DNA from: Fremontodendron californicum
Taxonomy: Eukaryota; Streptophyta; Magnoliopsida; Malvales; Malvaceae
Direction: 5' to 3'
Length of the DNA stretch: 64,000 bases
Assembly (NCBI GenBank): GCA_030761205.1
Contig: JAULJL010000025.1
Location: 7,321,501 to 7,385,500, forward strand
Below, in pieces: positions 1 to 11,759 of the stretch (its first letter is position 1; each line of letters starts with the position of its first letter). The notes below the pieces were generated by a model that saw only the letters and a program-made list of their open reading frames with translations, made no database searches and was not told the origin of the DNA. Position numbers and translations under genes: made by a program.

Positions 1-375
1 TATTCCTAGGCAGGCAGGAGAACTGGGGAAGGAGATGATGAGAGTAAATTTTTAATTAAAAAATGTTTAGATTCTGTGGAAGGAAGGAAAAGCGTTGAAA
101 GTAGCTTAAACAGCTACGGTTATTCCGATACACATTTGGGTCGAAGTCGAACAGAACTAGGCTTAAAGTTTAGACGCATTCGATTCTGTTTAGATTAAAA
201 ACTTTAACCTTTTCGAAGAGAAGCTAATTTAACTTGTTAAAACGTTTGTCAAAATAGCTAGCGTCAAATGAACAAGGGGAGGGAAGAGCTTGAGTCTAGT
301 TTACGCCAAATGGGTCGTCCTTATTCTATTCCCGTCCTCTTAAGAACCCCCCTTTCCCATTCAACACCCCATTAC
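1..375. other. Upstream flank of the NAC gene
   Basis: No coding feature is supported here. The stretch is the presumed promoter-distal region of the NAC gene that follows. The open frame at 268-531 crosses the TATA box and the CT repeat and reads as low-complexity Leu/Ser sequence, so I do not treat it as a gene. Confidence 0.5.
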
Positions 376-382
376 TATAAAG
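376..382 (+). promoter_or_regulatory. Putative TATA box of the NAC gene
   Basis: TATAAAG lies in a C-rich context about 340 bases before the NAC start codon and about 30 bases before a CT-rich tract, an arrangement common in plant core promoters. A transcription start near 405-415 would put the CT repeat in the 5' leader. This is inferred from position only. Confidence 0.5.
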
Positions 383-406
383 AAGCCACACTTTCCCTCT
401 CAAATA

Positions 407-411
<5 letters not shown>

Positions 412-442
<31 letters not shown>
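412..442 (+). repeat. (CT)n microsatellite in the NAC 5' leader
   Basis: An uninterrupted CT dinucleotide run of about 15 units lies between the TATA box and the start codon. Pyrimidine repeats of this kind are frequent in plant 5' leaders and often vary in length between individuals. Confidence 0.9.
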
Positions 443-447
<5 letters not shown>

Positions 448-717
448 ACAATTACAGCTTTTCCTTTTCTTTTATATCCTGAATTATTTCACCTTCTCTT
501 TTCTAGTTCTATTTCTTGTTCCCCTTGTTGATACTGTCTATTACTTTGAGGGAGTATAACAAGGCAAAGTGGGATGCTTGAATTGTAGGCTCAATTGGCT
601 TTTTGAAGACTCCCTCTTTTTCATTTTGTTTTGAGCCGAGTGTTTAATTGTTGTTAAGCTGCTTCAAGGTTTCTTGGTTTTCAGCTGCTTTTTTATAGTT
701 GGGTGCCTCTTTTGAAG

Positions 718-2006
718 ATGGAGAAGCTTAATTTTGTAAAGAATGGTGTGCTCAGATTGCCTCCTGGATTCCGGTTCCATCCTACAGATGAAGAGTTAGT
801 GGTTCAGTACTTGAGACGAAAGGTGCTAGCTTGGCCGTTGCCTGCCTCTATCATTCCTGAAGTTGATGTTTGCAAAGCTGATCCTTGGGAATTGCCAGGT
901 TGGTTACTTCAAACATAAGCACTACTTGGATATGCTCAGAGCCATAATTTAATTTGGTTTCTTTAATAAAACATTAAAAAAAAAAAAAAAAAAAAGCAGC
1001 TTGAAGTAGATTATCATTTACAGCCAAATTACTTTGTTCTATAGCCAGAGCTAACTTCTTGTTTCAATTGTGGAAGTAGCGTGCAGACATAGATTTAAAT
1101 GTAACAGCAATTTGAGGTTTTAACATTTATAATCCTTTTAGGAGAAAATTAGATGGTTTGATACATTGGGTTCTTTGTTGTGTGTATTATCAGGTGATTT
1201 GGAGCAGGAGAGGTACTTTTTCAGCACTAGAGAAGCCAAGTATCCCAATACGAATAGATCCAACAGAGCCACAGTTTCAGGTTATTGGAAAGCAACTGGA
1301 ATTGACAAACAAATTGTAACTTCTAGGAATAACCAAGTTGTGGGTATGAAGAAAACTCTGGTTTTTTATAGAGGAAAGCCCCCACATGGATCTAGGACTG
1401 ATTGGATCATGCATGAATATCGCGTTGTTAGCGCTGAGACAGCAGCCTGCAATGCCCCACATAAGAAGAACCAAACTCAGGTCAATTTTTGGTCTTGCTC
1501 ATTTCTGTTGCTTTATTTTACATTACTACTTGTAGTTATTGAGACGGGACCTTAGTTTCATAATGTAAGCATCTTTTCCCAAAGTCTGGAATCATGTTTT
1601 ATAAAACTATTAGTCAATAATAATTGGCATCACATTGTTGCTTTAATAATGCTATGTTGGCTAAGCAAATTAATGATCTGTGTTAAAACTTCTGCAGAGC
1701 CATGTGGTGGTGCCAATGGAAAATTGGGTGCTGTGCCGCATATTTTTGAAGAAAAGAAATAATACTACTAAAAACGATGAAGACAGCCTGCAATCTTGCA
1801 ACGAAAATGGAACTCGTAAACTAAGGACAACCAGGCCTGTCTTCTATGATTTCCTGACCAAGGACAGGACTGACTTAAATCTTGCCCCTTCTTGCTCCTC
1901 CTCTGTCTCTAGTGGGATCACCGAAGTTTCCAGCAATATTGACACAGATGACCACGAAGAAAGCGGTTGTTGCAATAGTTTTCCTTATTTCAGAAGAAAA
2001 CCTTAA
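718..2006 (+). CDS. NAC083: NAC-domain transcription factor, NAC083/VNI2-like
   Basis: Three exons are supported: 718-898, 1194-1480 and 1698-2006, giving 258 residues. Both introns have GT-AG ends; the first splits a Gly codon after DPWELP, a usual first-intron site in NAC genes. NAC subdomains appear in order: A at residues 14-31 (LPPGFRFHPTDEELVVQYL), C with YWKATG at 91-96, D with the GKPPHGSRTDWIMHEYR block, and E with NWVLCRIFLKKR from residue 165. The tail keeps a FYDFLTKDRTDLNL motif that resembles VNI2/NAC083, which in Arabidopsis modulates xylem vessel formation and leaf ageing; that role is inferred by homology. The protein should be a nuclear DNA-binding regulator. The ATG at 718 is chosen because it directly precedes the conserved NAC N-terminus; an in-frame GTG at 703 lies upstream. 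The frame is intact and the length is normal for the family. Confidence 0.93.
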
Positions 2007-2504
2007 AAACACACTTCACACTTTTTCTTTTCGTGCCTGTACACCGGTAGTTGGGATTCTGATTAGCCAATCAGAATGACCTTTTTTTTTTTTTTTTTTT
2101 CCTTAAAAAAAAAAAAGCAATCTAGTGTTTGGTAAATTAAGTCTTTGTGTCTCTTTGTAATTATCAGGAAGAGATATCAACACAGAAAAAAGAAGATAGA
2201 ATTCGGCATTAACTATTATATGAAGAGCAAACCATCTTAAAACACATGGTGCCCCTTGTAATGAATCTCCAAATTTTATAAATGTTAGCGATAATATTAC
2301 CCTCCTTTTGGCATTTTACAAACGTTTTCAGAAAACATTTTATGGTTTAAGTTCAGCGTTGCTTTGCAGATGAACATGCAGAGCAAGTTCTTTAGAAAAA
2401 GGCAAGCAAATGATTTTTAATTAAGAGAAGGAAATGCAAAGGCGCAGAAAAGATAAGGTGGAAAGGAGGAAAGAAGGAAAAAAGAGAAGGCATATAGTAA
2501 TACA

Positions 2505-2508
<4 letters not shown>
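2007..2508. other. 3' flank of the NAC gene
   Basis: The gene's 3' UTR should lie here. A long T run (about 2083-2100) is followed by an A run. No clear AATAAA polyadenylation signal stands out, and no other feature is visible. Confidence 0.5.

Positions 2509-2549
<41 letters not shown>
2509..2549. repeat. (AT)n microsatellite
   Basis: A run of AT dinucleotides directly abuts the left end of a long inverted-repeat structure. A matching run lies at its right end, so the MITE pair appears to have landed in, or expanded from, a TA-rich target. Confidence 0.9.
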
Positions 2550-2551
<2 letters not shown>

Positions 2552-2561
2552 TATTTACTTA

Positions 2562-3160
2562 TATTAGTGTAAAACTAAATTAGTTTACACATTTTCGTAA
2601 CTTTTTATACGATTTATATTTTAACAAATCGATCGTTGGATTTAACAATATAATTGTACTCGTCGTGCACGAAAAGTTTCGAATCGATCCGATATCTCTA
2701 TCATATCGATCGAGAATACTGTCTTTTTCAATATATATTTAACGGTTGAAAGTTTTTTACATCGAGCAAATAATTTTTTACTAGTGTAAGTGAATTCCTC
2801 CTCATATATATAGTGTAAAACTAAATTAGTTTTACAGTACTTTCGTAATTTTTTATGCGATTTATATTTGTTTAATTCGACCGTCGTATTTCATGTTCTA
2901 TTCACGTAGATCATGCATGTCAAGTTTCGAGTAAATTAAAAATGTCTAACTATTTGCTCGATATAAAAAATTTTCAACCGTTAAATATATATTGAAAAAG
3001 ACAATATCCTCGATCGATATGATAGAGATATCGGATCGATTCGAAACTTTACATGCATGACGAATACAGTTATATTGTTAAATTCAACGGTCGGTTTGTT
3101 AAAATATGATCGTATAAAAAGTTATTGAAGTGTGTAAAATAACTTTAGTTTTACACTAAT
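2562..3160. mobile_element. Pair of related MITEs forming a long palindrome
   Basis: The segment 2562-2775 is an imperfect inverted copy of 2945-3160, including the shared blocks ATATATATTTAACGGTTGAA and GATATCTCTATCATATCGATC. The left end motif AGTGTAAAACTAAATTAG recurs at about 2810 in the same orientation. The simplest reading is two copies of one small non-autonomous DNA element lying in opposite orientation. No coding capacity is present. A read-through transcript would fold into a stem of about 210 base pairs. The superfamily is not determined. Confidence 0.7.
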
Positions 3161-3176
3161 GTACATGAATCCCTCC

Positions 3177-3180
<4 letters not shown>

Positions 3181-3228
<48 letters not shown>
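3181..3228. repeat. (TA)n microsatellite
   Basis: A TA dinucleotide run abuts the right end of the palindromic MITE pair and mirrors the run on its left side. Confidence 0.9.
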
Positions 3229-3230
<2 letters not shown>

Positions 3231-5401
3231 CTTTAGCAAAAGCAGAAGGCTTTTTGGGGAGCACAAGAATAAGCATAAGATCTTTGCAAATCAGCATTTG
3301 GACGAGGTTCTCTTCTCCCTTGCGGGAAAGGTGTAATCACTTGAAAAGAACCCAATTCCCTTTGACAACCACCATTTCACAATGGATCGAATTTCCAAAA
3401 AATTCTCATCTTCCTGTACACTCCATTCTATTATATCATTGAAAATCTGTACCAAGAAACAGACATTCTGGGCTTAATTTTTTCAGCATTTGACTACTCA
3501 CAAAAGCAATACAAGAAACAGGAAAGAGTCGGTCTAAGGTTGCAGGAAAATAAGGTTAACTAAATTTTGAATTTACAAGACTGGTTGGTGGAAGTAGGGA
3601 GACTAAGTTATAGTTAAAGAGACTCTTCAGCGAGGATGGCGGAGTTTTAAAAAAGAGTTTGGGGTCCAATCCAACTGTCCCCCTAGTCCTGAAAATCGAT
3701 CTTATGGCTTTTTTGTTGTCAAGCATATGATTTCTTGAAAACTCTTGCAAAGATTAAGCTCCTAATTAAACACATGTACACTGTAAAAGAAGTTAATAAT
3801 TGAACTCAAGGTTTAATCCAATTAAATTATATGTTTATCTTTAAAAAAATAATATTCAATAAATTTAATATTCGAATTTTAATGTCTATAATTCTTTTTT
3901 TTATTCTCAATTTAGGACTTACTTTATAAAAAAGAAAAAAAAAAGAAGTTAATAATCAATTAGATCACCACTTATTAAGTATTCCTTGTACATAATGTAG
4001 ACCCTCTTCGAACTTCTACCCAATTAGAAAATATTCTCACCATTTGGAAATTTTGTTGTTCAACAGATAGCAAATGGATTTTAACAGTAAGATTTCCCAC
4101 TATTGTCCACCTACCCTGCAGTGTTGACATCATAAGATATACAAAAATAACATACAATGTCCCCTTTGTATTATACTTTTCAAATAATTCTTAGCATTTC
4201 TTTAATAGGGGAGGAGTTACCTTCACTGTTCTAGAGTACACGTGTCTTGCATGCAAAGGAGCATGACTCACTCCTGATAATTAAACCATAAATTCTAAGC
4301 TGAAAATACAAGTTATCAATTATGATAATCATCCGTGACATGTTGATTTATTTATACAGGCAAATGTTATAAACAAAAAATAAAAATAATTCTTACTTAC
4401 ATAAGGTGGGTTGTCACAGTACACAAGGATGTGATATCATAAACCTGAGAACTTAAAGAGTGGGCCATGGAGCTTTATATGTTTGCCAAGTGGATGCCAG
4501 ACAGACTCAGGGCGGCATAGATTATACCTTGATTAACAATCTAATATCGTCCATAATTGAGGATTTGCCATGCCATAATAGGAAGGGCAAAAACAAAAAT
4601 TGAAGTTTTAAATAAGGGATGACGTAAGGGTGTAAATTAGATATGCTAAAATATGTCCTCGTTATAGTTCGAGAAATTGAAATTAAAGTTTTGAATATGA
4701 TATTTATATATATTGATATATGATAGATATAATAATTCAATTTTTAAGTTAATAAGTTTAAAATTAAAATTGAATCATTATAATAAATTATGCAAAATAT
4801 GAAATAAATTAAAACTCAACACGAAAACAACATGAAAAAAATAATTAAAATACACATGACACGAAAAATAATATAAATATGATACGAATATACGAACATG
4901 TCAAAATCTATATAAAACAAATTATTAATGTGTAAAAATTATATAAATTTATAATATCTTGAATACGATAATAACACGAAAATATAACACAAACACGATA
5001 CTAACATATAAATCTTTTTCTTTTTTCCCCTTTATTCCCTTTTTCTTTCTTTCTTTTTTTTTTTTTTTTTTTTGTCTTTCCTTCATCAAAATAAAAAAAA
5101 AAATTAAAAAAAATAAACCTAATTAACCCCTCAAACGCAACTAATGCCCATGCTTAGTTTTTCCCCCGACAAAGCTCCCAAAATTGAAATTGAACTATCT
5201 CTTTGAATGGGAATAACTTTTACTTATTAGTAAAGATGTGCTCGCCAACCATCTTAATTTGATTAGAAAAAAAATTTAAATTCGATTAAATTATTGTTGA
5301 GACGAGTTTAAGAGCAGATCAAGTTATTGACTAAGTCGAATTTGAATATTTTAATGTCCGACTCGAATGTCTCATGAGTCTAATCGAATTTTTTGTTTAA
5401 A

Positions 5402-5406
<5 letters not shown>
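3229..5406. other. AT-rich intergenic DNA
   Basis: I see no gene in this stretch. The short open frames are unconserved and low in complexity. A pyrimidine-rich tract at about 5010-5075 is the only notable local composition. Confidence 0.55.

Positions 5407-5490
<84 letters not shown>
5407..5490. repeat. Long (TA)n microsatellite
   Basis: About 42 uninterrupted TA units. Runs of this length are highly unstable and can extrude cruciforms. Confidence 0.92.
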
Positions 5491-5491
<1 letters not shown>

Positions 5492-5639
5492 CGATCAGAG
5501 TTTCTTGTGACAATGATTTTAGAATCAGCTCAAGCTGTTGGAGTTCTTAACCTCACTTTTATATACTAGTTTTTGTCTTAACGTATAGTGCATGTGAATA
5601 CTTTTTTCTTTTTTTAATTTAATTTTAAATAATAATTTT

Positions 5640-6470
5640 ATTAAACGTATTGTATATTATACAAATATTTAAAATTAATACGATGACTAAATATATTTAA
5701 AATTGATAAAATGTATATTAACATATAAAATTTATTATTTTTAGCATTAATGTAAAATTAAAACTTTGAAAACATTTTTAAAAAAAATAATAATTATATA
5801 TTGAACATATAATTAGTTTAGATATTATATAAATAATTGAAATTAATAAAATGCATTTTAATCTTTAAAAAAGTGCATGTTAATATGTAAAGTTTGTTAC
5901 ATGTACATAATATACCTATCATATTAACCTAAAGTTTATTATTTTTAATGTGAATATAAAATTAATTTAAAAAAAAAAATTAATGTAAATTTTAGTTCAC
6001 GTTTATTTATCAACTAAATTTATTTAACGACAGTTTTTCAATGGAAGTGGAGTTTTTATTTTTAAATTGAATAATCTTATTAATATTTATAATAAAAAAA
6101 TTTAATTAACGTTAATTTAAAATTAAAACATAAAGAAATTTTAAAATAATAATTATATATTAAATATATAGTTATATATTGTATGAATAATTAAAATTAA
6201 TAAAGTGCATGTTAATCTTTTAAAAAATAAATAAAGTATATATTAATATGTAAAGTTTATTCCATGTACGTAATATATCATATTAATCTAAAGTTTATTA
6301 CTTTTAACGTTGATATAATATTAAAACTTTGAAATGCAAACTTTAGCTCACGTTTATTTAGCAACACAAATTATTTAATGACAATCTTTCAATGGAAGTA
6401 AATTTTTATTTTTAAATTGGATCAATTTTATTAATATTTATAATAAAAGATTTAAAAATGTAATGAACAT
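5640..6470. repeat. Diverged AT-rich direct repeats
   Basis: A block of about 270 bases at 5834-6105 recurs at about 6186-6460 in the same orientation, offset by about 350 bases. Landmarks in both copies are a GCATGTTAAT...AATATGTAAAGTTT stretch, CACGTTTATTTA and CTTTCAATGGAAGT or TTTTCAATGGAAGT. A partial third copy appears to start near 5690. The repeats are non-coding and their origin is unknown. Confidence 0.65.
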
Positions 6471-6759
6471 AAATTTCTATTTTCATTAGTTTAAAAGATT
6501 TTCTACATCGTGTTTTTATATATATTATAGATAGATAAAGAAATTATCTCATTCACTATTAGTGGAGTTTTTAGACTCCACAAGTAAATTAGCAGGATAA
6601 CACATACCTTTAGATATATTAAAAAATAAAAAAATAATTTAAAAATAAAATAAAATATGTGATAACATTTTAATCTTGTTTACAAAATTAAAAAAATTAC
6701 ATTATTAGTGTATTACTTTATGAGATTAACTTATATTAGGATCATCCAAAAAAAATGGC

Positions 6760-7104
6760 TTTCTAAGCACCAATAAAATAATGACACCTCATTATTTTTT
6801 AAGACATTCAATAATTAATACGTATCCATCCTCACCAAATCAACTCTTATTAGATCAATTAATTCACATTTTAACTCTGATTAAAAATGAAAAAAAAAAT
6901 CATTTTTATGGCTAAATATCATTTGTTTTAATTTTGTGAGTTTTTAATTTTTATTGTATTTTTTTTTCATTCTTAATCAAAGTTAAAATGTGAATTAATT
7001 GATTTAATAAGAGTTGATTTGGTGAGGATGGGTACATATTAATTATTGAATGTATTTAAAAAATAATAAGGTGTCATTATTTTATTGGTGCCTAAAAAAT
7101 TACT
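6760..7104. mobile_element. MITE-like element with long inverted arms
   Basis: Arms at about 6760-6893 and 6962-7104 are imperfect inverted copies: GCACCAATAAAATAATGACA on the left pairs with TGTCATTATTTTATTGGTGC on the right, and the match runs on through GAGTTGATTTGGTGAGGATG. A loop of about 70 bases separates them. No open frame is present. The target duplication is not clear, so the superfamily is left open. Confidence 0.75.
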
Positions 7105-7124
7105 TTTTAAAATATCTCTTACTT

Positions 7125-7130
<6 letters not shown>

Positions 7131-7169
<39 letters not shown>
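7131..7169. repeat. (TAA)n microsatellite
   Basis: About 13 units of a TAA/AAT trinucleotide repeat. The poly-Ile frames on both strands come from it and are not genes. Confidence 0.92.
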
Positions 7170-7173
<4 letters not shown>

Positions 7174-8097
7174 GAGTAGGATTGGGTTGTGGGAATTGGG
7201 ATTGGTGAGTTGGGCTTCAAAATTGTCAATCACGTGGGCAGCCCTTCGTGGAGGACCACACACCATTCAACACAACAACACAATGAAAATTGAAAAGCAG
7301 CAAGGCAAAAGTATTGTAGCCTTCACATGATTAGGTCAATCACTACCTATCCTGGCTAGAAATACAGAAAAGGCCAAATATGGGTCTTTAATCTTTATGT
7401 CTCATAAGTGGGTAAATTTGACATTTTAAAACCCAAATCTTGCAGAAAGACGGGGAATGTATTATCAATTATGTAAAAGTTGAGCAACCACTTTTATTTT
7501 ATGCGCTGTTTTGTTTGGACAGATTGAAGTTTTTAAAGGGTTGCTTGCTTGGTAATGGTATCTCCAATATTTTAACCACTTTCAAAAATATGAATCTAAT
7601 CTACCCAAACAAATGTTTTTCTTATGGGACCCTTGTTGTAAATGACCTCCTCTCCCCAACATCCAACAGATGATAGTATGAGCAAAATATTGGTAAAGAA
7701 AGACATGTGTGAAGATTATCATGTGATTGTTGCGTGTAAAAATATATGCAAACTCAATTACTGAAGGATCTCTTGTAATTCTAGGAGCCATAGAGACGTA
7801 TACAAAGAAGAATTCCCAAGTCTTATTCTATTTTTCCAATGTCAAAATCAGTCCTTCTGGCCTTTACAAAGACAACTTGGAGGGTTTCTCAAACTTTCTT
7901 TCGGTGGTTATGAGTCCACCATTTCAATCCAACTTCCAACCCCACCTGTCTTCAATACCAAAATGGACCACATCATCTTATAACAAGATTCAATGTTATC
8001 TTTGTGACGACTATTCGAATGGGAAAGATAATAGAGGAAATGTCATAAGATTCCATCAAACCTTTAAAACTTAGAGGGGACCTTACAATGATATGCT
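7170..8097. other. Intergenic DNA left of the Copia element
   Basis: Less AT-rich than the preceding 5 kb, but no gene is recognised. The 115-codon open frame at 7727-8074 has no recognisable domain and no convincing gene structure. The Copia element inserted at the end of this stretch. Confidence 0.5.
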
Positions 8098-8102
8098 GTT
8101 GT
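8098..8102. other. Target-site duplication GTTGT (left copy)
   Basis: The 5-bp sequence GTTGT directly precedes the left LTR (TGTTAG...) and recurs directly after the right LTR at 14663-14667. A 5-bp duplication is the usual footprint of retroviral-type integrase. Confidence 0.9.
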
Positions 8103-8389
8103 TGTTAGAAAATAAGAGAAATATTGAGGAAGAGAATACAACTCAACTTGTATTTCAATCTCCAAGTACAATAGGTATATATAAGCACACTAGGTGACCT
8201 CTTAACATCTAGTTACATGAACCTCATTAATAAACCATACATGAACCATAATAAATTTTAGATACATCATGAACTTCATTAATAAGCCATACATGAATCA
8301 CCAAATACAAAGCACACACTTAATCTAGAAGAAGACACATGAATCTAGACACAAACATTCTAGATGGTTGCAAATTATTATTTTCAACA
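8103..8389 (-). repeat. Copia 3' LTR (left copy)
   Basis: A 287-bp LTR. In element orientation it begins TGTTGAAAATAA and ends TTTTCTAACA. It matches 14376-14662 apart from a handful of substitutions. A TATATATA box lies within it. Confidence 0.95.
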
Positions 8390-8398
8390 TTCCCCCTT
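8390..8398 (-). other. Copia polypurine tract
   Basis: On the minus strand the purine run AAGGGGGAA directly precedes the 3' LTR. That is the expected primer site for plus-strand DNA synthesis. Confidence 0.85.
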
Positions 8399-10606
8399 AA
8401 TTTGCAATTTTCTTCTTCACTCCAAGACTATTACGCAATCTTCGAAAAACTTCAAACTTGAGAGGCTTTGTAAAAATATCCGCAATTTGATCTTGAGTCT
8501 TCACATACTTGAGCTCCACTTCCTTTTTAGCAATGCAATCTCTAATGAAATGATACCTTGTATCTATATGCTTGCTTCGATCATGGAACACCGGGTTCTT
8601 AGCAAGAGCTTGTGCGGACTTATTATCAATGCAAATCTTTGTAGCTTAATCTTGAGACAAGTGAAGTTCCTTCAACAACCTTCTAAGCCAAATAGCATTA
8701 CAAGTGCTAGAAGTTGCCGCCACATATTCGGATTCACAAGTTGAAAGTGTGACGATGGATTGCTTCTTAGAACTCCATGTGATTGCACAATCTCCCATAA
8801 AAAATACAGAACCGGTGGTGCTCTTTCTATCATCAATATCTCCCGTAAAATCACTATCACAAAATCCCACAAGCTTGAAATCATTAGATGATGAATAAAA
8901 TAGCCCAAAATCAATAGTACCTCTTAGGTAACGAAGATTCTTTTAGCAATTTTCATGTGAGTGGACGTAGGAGCTTCCATGAAACGACTCACTACTCCAA
9001 CCGCAAAGAGAATATCGGGCTCCGTACATGTCAAGTATCTCAAGCTTCCCACAAGACTTTTGAAAAGAGTAGGATCTTTCTTTTCTCCTTCATCAAACTT
9101 TGACAATCTCACTCCATATTCCATGGGTGTGTTCACGGGATTGCAATCAAACATTTTGAACTTCTTCAAAATTTCCTTTACATAGTTTTCTTGAGAAACA
9201 AAAATAGCATCTCCTATTTGCTTCACCTCTAGGCCCAAATAATAAGACATGAGTCCAATATCGGTCATCTCGAACTCAAGTGACATAGCCTTCTTGAATT
9301 CTTCAAACAAGCTAGGATTGTTGCCGGTGAAGATAAGATCATCCACATAAAGACAAACAAGCAAAATATCACCATTATCGTGCATTTTAACATAAAGAGC
9401 ATATTTCACGGGTACCATCTTTTGAGGAAATTCCATGAAACGACTCACTACTCCAACCGCAAAGAGAATATCGAGTCTCGTACATGTCAAGTATCTCAAG
9501 CATCCCACAAGACTTTTGAAAAGAGTAGGATCTTCCTTTTCTCCTTCATCAAACTTTGACAATCTCACTCCATATTCCATAGGTGTGTTCACGGGATTGC
9601 AATCAAACATTTTGAACTTCTTCAAAATTTCCTTTACATAGCTTTCTTGAGAAACAAAAATAGCATCTCCCATTTGCTTCACCACTAGGCCCAAATAATA
9701 GGATATGAGTCCAATATCGGTCATCTCGAACTCAAGTGACATAGCCTTCTTGAATTCTTCAAACAAGCTACGATTGTTGCCGGTGAAGATAAGATCATCC
9801 TCATAAAGACAAACAGGCAAAATATCACTATTATCGTGCATTTTAACATAAAGAGCATATTCATGAGGACAACGAACAAACCTGTTGTCTTGAAAGTACT
9901 TGTCAATGCGACTATTCCATTCTCTTGGTGCTTGTTTCAATCCATACAAAGCTTTCTTCAATCTCAACACCTTATCTTCATGGCCTTCAACCACGAATCC
10001 CAACGGTTGTTCTACATAGACTTCCTCTTCAAGATAACCATTGAGGAAAGCCAACTTCACATCAAGTTGATAAATTCTCCACTTCATTTGAGCTGCTATG
10101 ACTATGAGCAAACGAATAGTCTCCATGCGTGCAACAGGTGCAAAAACCTCTTCATAATCAATTCTATGCTTTTGCTTGTAACCTTTAGCCACAAGCTTCG
10201 CCTTGTATCTCTCCACATCTCCTTGAGCATTCTTCTTTGCCTTGTACACCCATTTGACGCCAATAGCTTCATGACTTTTGGGAAGAGTTGATAACTCCCA
10301 AGTGTTATTCTTCTTAATGGCATTAATCTCTTCCTCCATGGCTTGTCTCCATCTTTTGTCTCTCATGGCCTCATCAAAGTTCATAGGCTCACTATCAGCA
10401 AAAAGACAAAACAAATCATTTATATCATCATTAGTAATCTCCTCAGTTTCATCTAAAAGTTCATAGATACTCCTCATTTTTCTTGGCTTTTCACTTGAAC
10501 TTTCTTGAGAAGAAGGTGATGCAACATGAGTTGGAGAAGAAGGTGGTGATGCAACATGAGTTGGAGAAGAAGGTGGAGTTGTCTCTTGTATAGGCACCAT
10601 GGTTTA
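8397..10606 (-). pseudogene. Copia reverse transcriptase and RNase H, broken
   Basis: The longest intact piece (10600-8924) starts with a Ser/Pro-rich linker. The Copia reverse transcriptase domain follows, with WVYKAKKNAQGDVERYKAKL and a catalytic YxDD segment. RNase H continues at 8931-8646 (CDSDFTGD...STTGSVFFMG, SSKKQ, ESEYVAA) and ends at 8591-8397 with KTQDQIADIFTK. Breaks are a TAA at 10606-10604 just upstream, a one-base loss near 8936 seen against the second copy at 12250, and a TAA at 8648-8646 where the sister copy reads GAA. A tandem duplication gives two reverse-transcriptase core segments in one frame: the first reads YEDD, the second YVDD. The protein cannot be made whole from this locus. 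Confidence 0.93.
8975..9861 (-). repeat. In-frame 431-bp tandem duplication inside reverse transcriptase
   Basis: Segments 8975-9405 and 9431-9861 are near-identical direct repeats offset by 456 bases. They are joined by about 25 bases of unrelated filler (9406-9430). Because 456 is a multiple of three the frame stays open, so the core from YALYVKM to GVVSRFME occurs twice. The copies differ at scattered sites, including the V to E change in the catalytic motif near 9801. Confidence 0.93.
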
Positions 10607-11759
10607 TTGTTCAAAATATGGAAAGAAATCATAGACTCCTTCTTCTTGTGCCTCCCAATTCCACGCTGCTTCTTCATTAAACTCAACATCTCTACTCACC
10701 ACAATCTTGCCATTGCTTGGGTTGTACAACTTGTAGCTTTTGAATTTGAATCATAGCCAATAAAAACATGCTTGACACTTCGGTCATCAAGCTTGGATCT
10801 CTCTTGTTGCGGAACATGAGCATATGCATTGCTTCCAAAGACTCGCAAATGATCAACATTAGGCTTCCTTCCACTCCATGTTTCTTGGGGAGTTTTGTCT
10901 TTGACACTCCTTGTTGGAGACCTGTTGAACAAATAAACTGCACAAGAAATAGCTTCGGCTTTGGCCCAAAATTCCTTGGGCATATTTTTTCCTTTCAACA
11001 TACATCTAGCCATGTTAAGAATAGTTCTATTTTTTCTCTCCGCTACACTATTTTGTTGTGGTGATCTAGGTACCGTTAGTGGACGATGAATTCCATGTGA
11101 TTCACAAAAACTGTTGAATTCTTTGGAAGTGAATTCGCCTCCTCTATCGGATCTCAAAGATTTAATTTCATAGCCACTCTCTTTTTCTATAAGAGTTTTG
11201 AAAATTTAAAATGCAACAAATGCCTCTGACTTTTGCTTTAGAAAATAAACCCAAGTCTTTCTACTATAATCATCAATAAAGAGCAGGAAGTATTTATTTT
11301 TACCGAATGAGGATGGATTGATTGGTCCACATACGTCGGTATGAACAAGTTGGAGTGGTTTGGTTGCTCTTGTAGTGGCTTCTTTTGGGAAACTCCTTCT
11401 TGAATGCTTGCCGAGAAGACATGCTTCACACAATTGGTTAGAAGGGTTGATTGAAGGCATCCCCTTCACCATGTTCTCTTCTCCTAAAGCTTTGAGTGCG
11501 CCAAAGTTCAAATGGCCAAATCTCATATGCCAACACCAAGCTTCATCTTTCACACTAGCCTTCAAACACCTTGCTTCAATGGTCTTGAGATTTAACATGA
11601 ACATTCTATTTTTTGACATAAGTACCTTAGCAATCAAATTAGCATTTTGATCTCTAAGCCAAAGACAACAATCTTTCATGTTAATTTCATACCCCTTCTC
11701 AAGGAGTTGGCCCAAACTCAAAATATTACTCTTTAATTGTGGCACATAAAAAACAGTGA
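10607..11759 (-). pseudogene. Copia GAG-pre-integrase and integrase, broken
   Basis: The pre-integrase zinc region reads WHMRFGHLNF followed by CEACLLGKHSR. Integrase follows: first Asp in HTDVCGP, second in LRSDRGGEF, and the Glu in SVAERKNRT, so the DDE triad is recognisable. An in-frame TAA at 11208-11206 interrupts the stretch between the first and second Asp. A one-base loss near 10739 shifts the frame at the end of the integrase C-terminal region (after HVFIGYDSNSK). The start of this segment abuts the inverted insert at about 11760, so the protease/pre-integrase join is also lost. Confidence 0.92.

Noticed and set aside
7085..7330. Open frames with poly-Ile runs on both strands
   Set aside because: They are read through a (TAA)n microsatellite and have no other coding character.
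7727..8074. 115-codon open frame left of the Copia insertion
   Set aside because: No recognisable domain, no promoter or splice context, and biased low-information composition.
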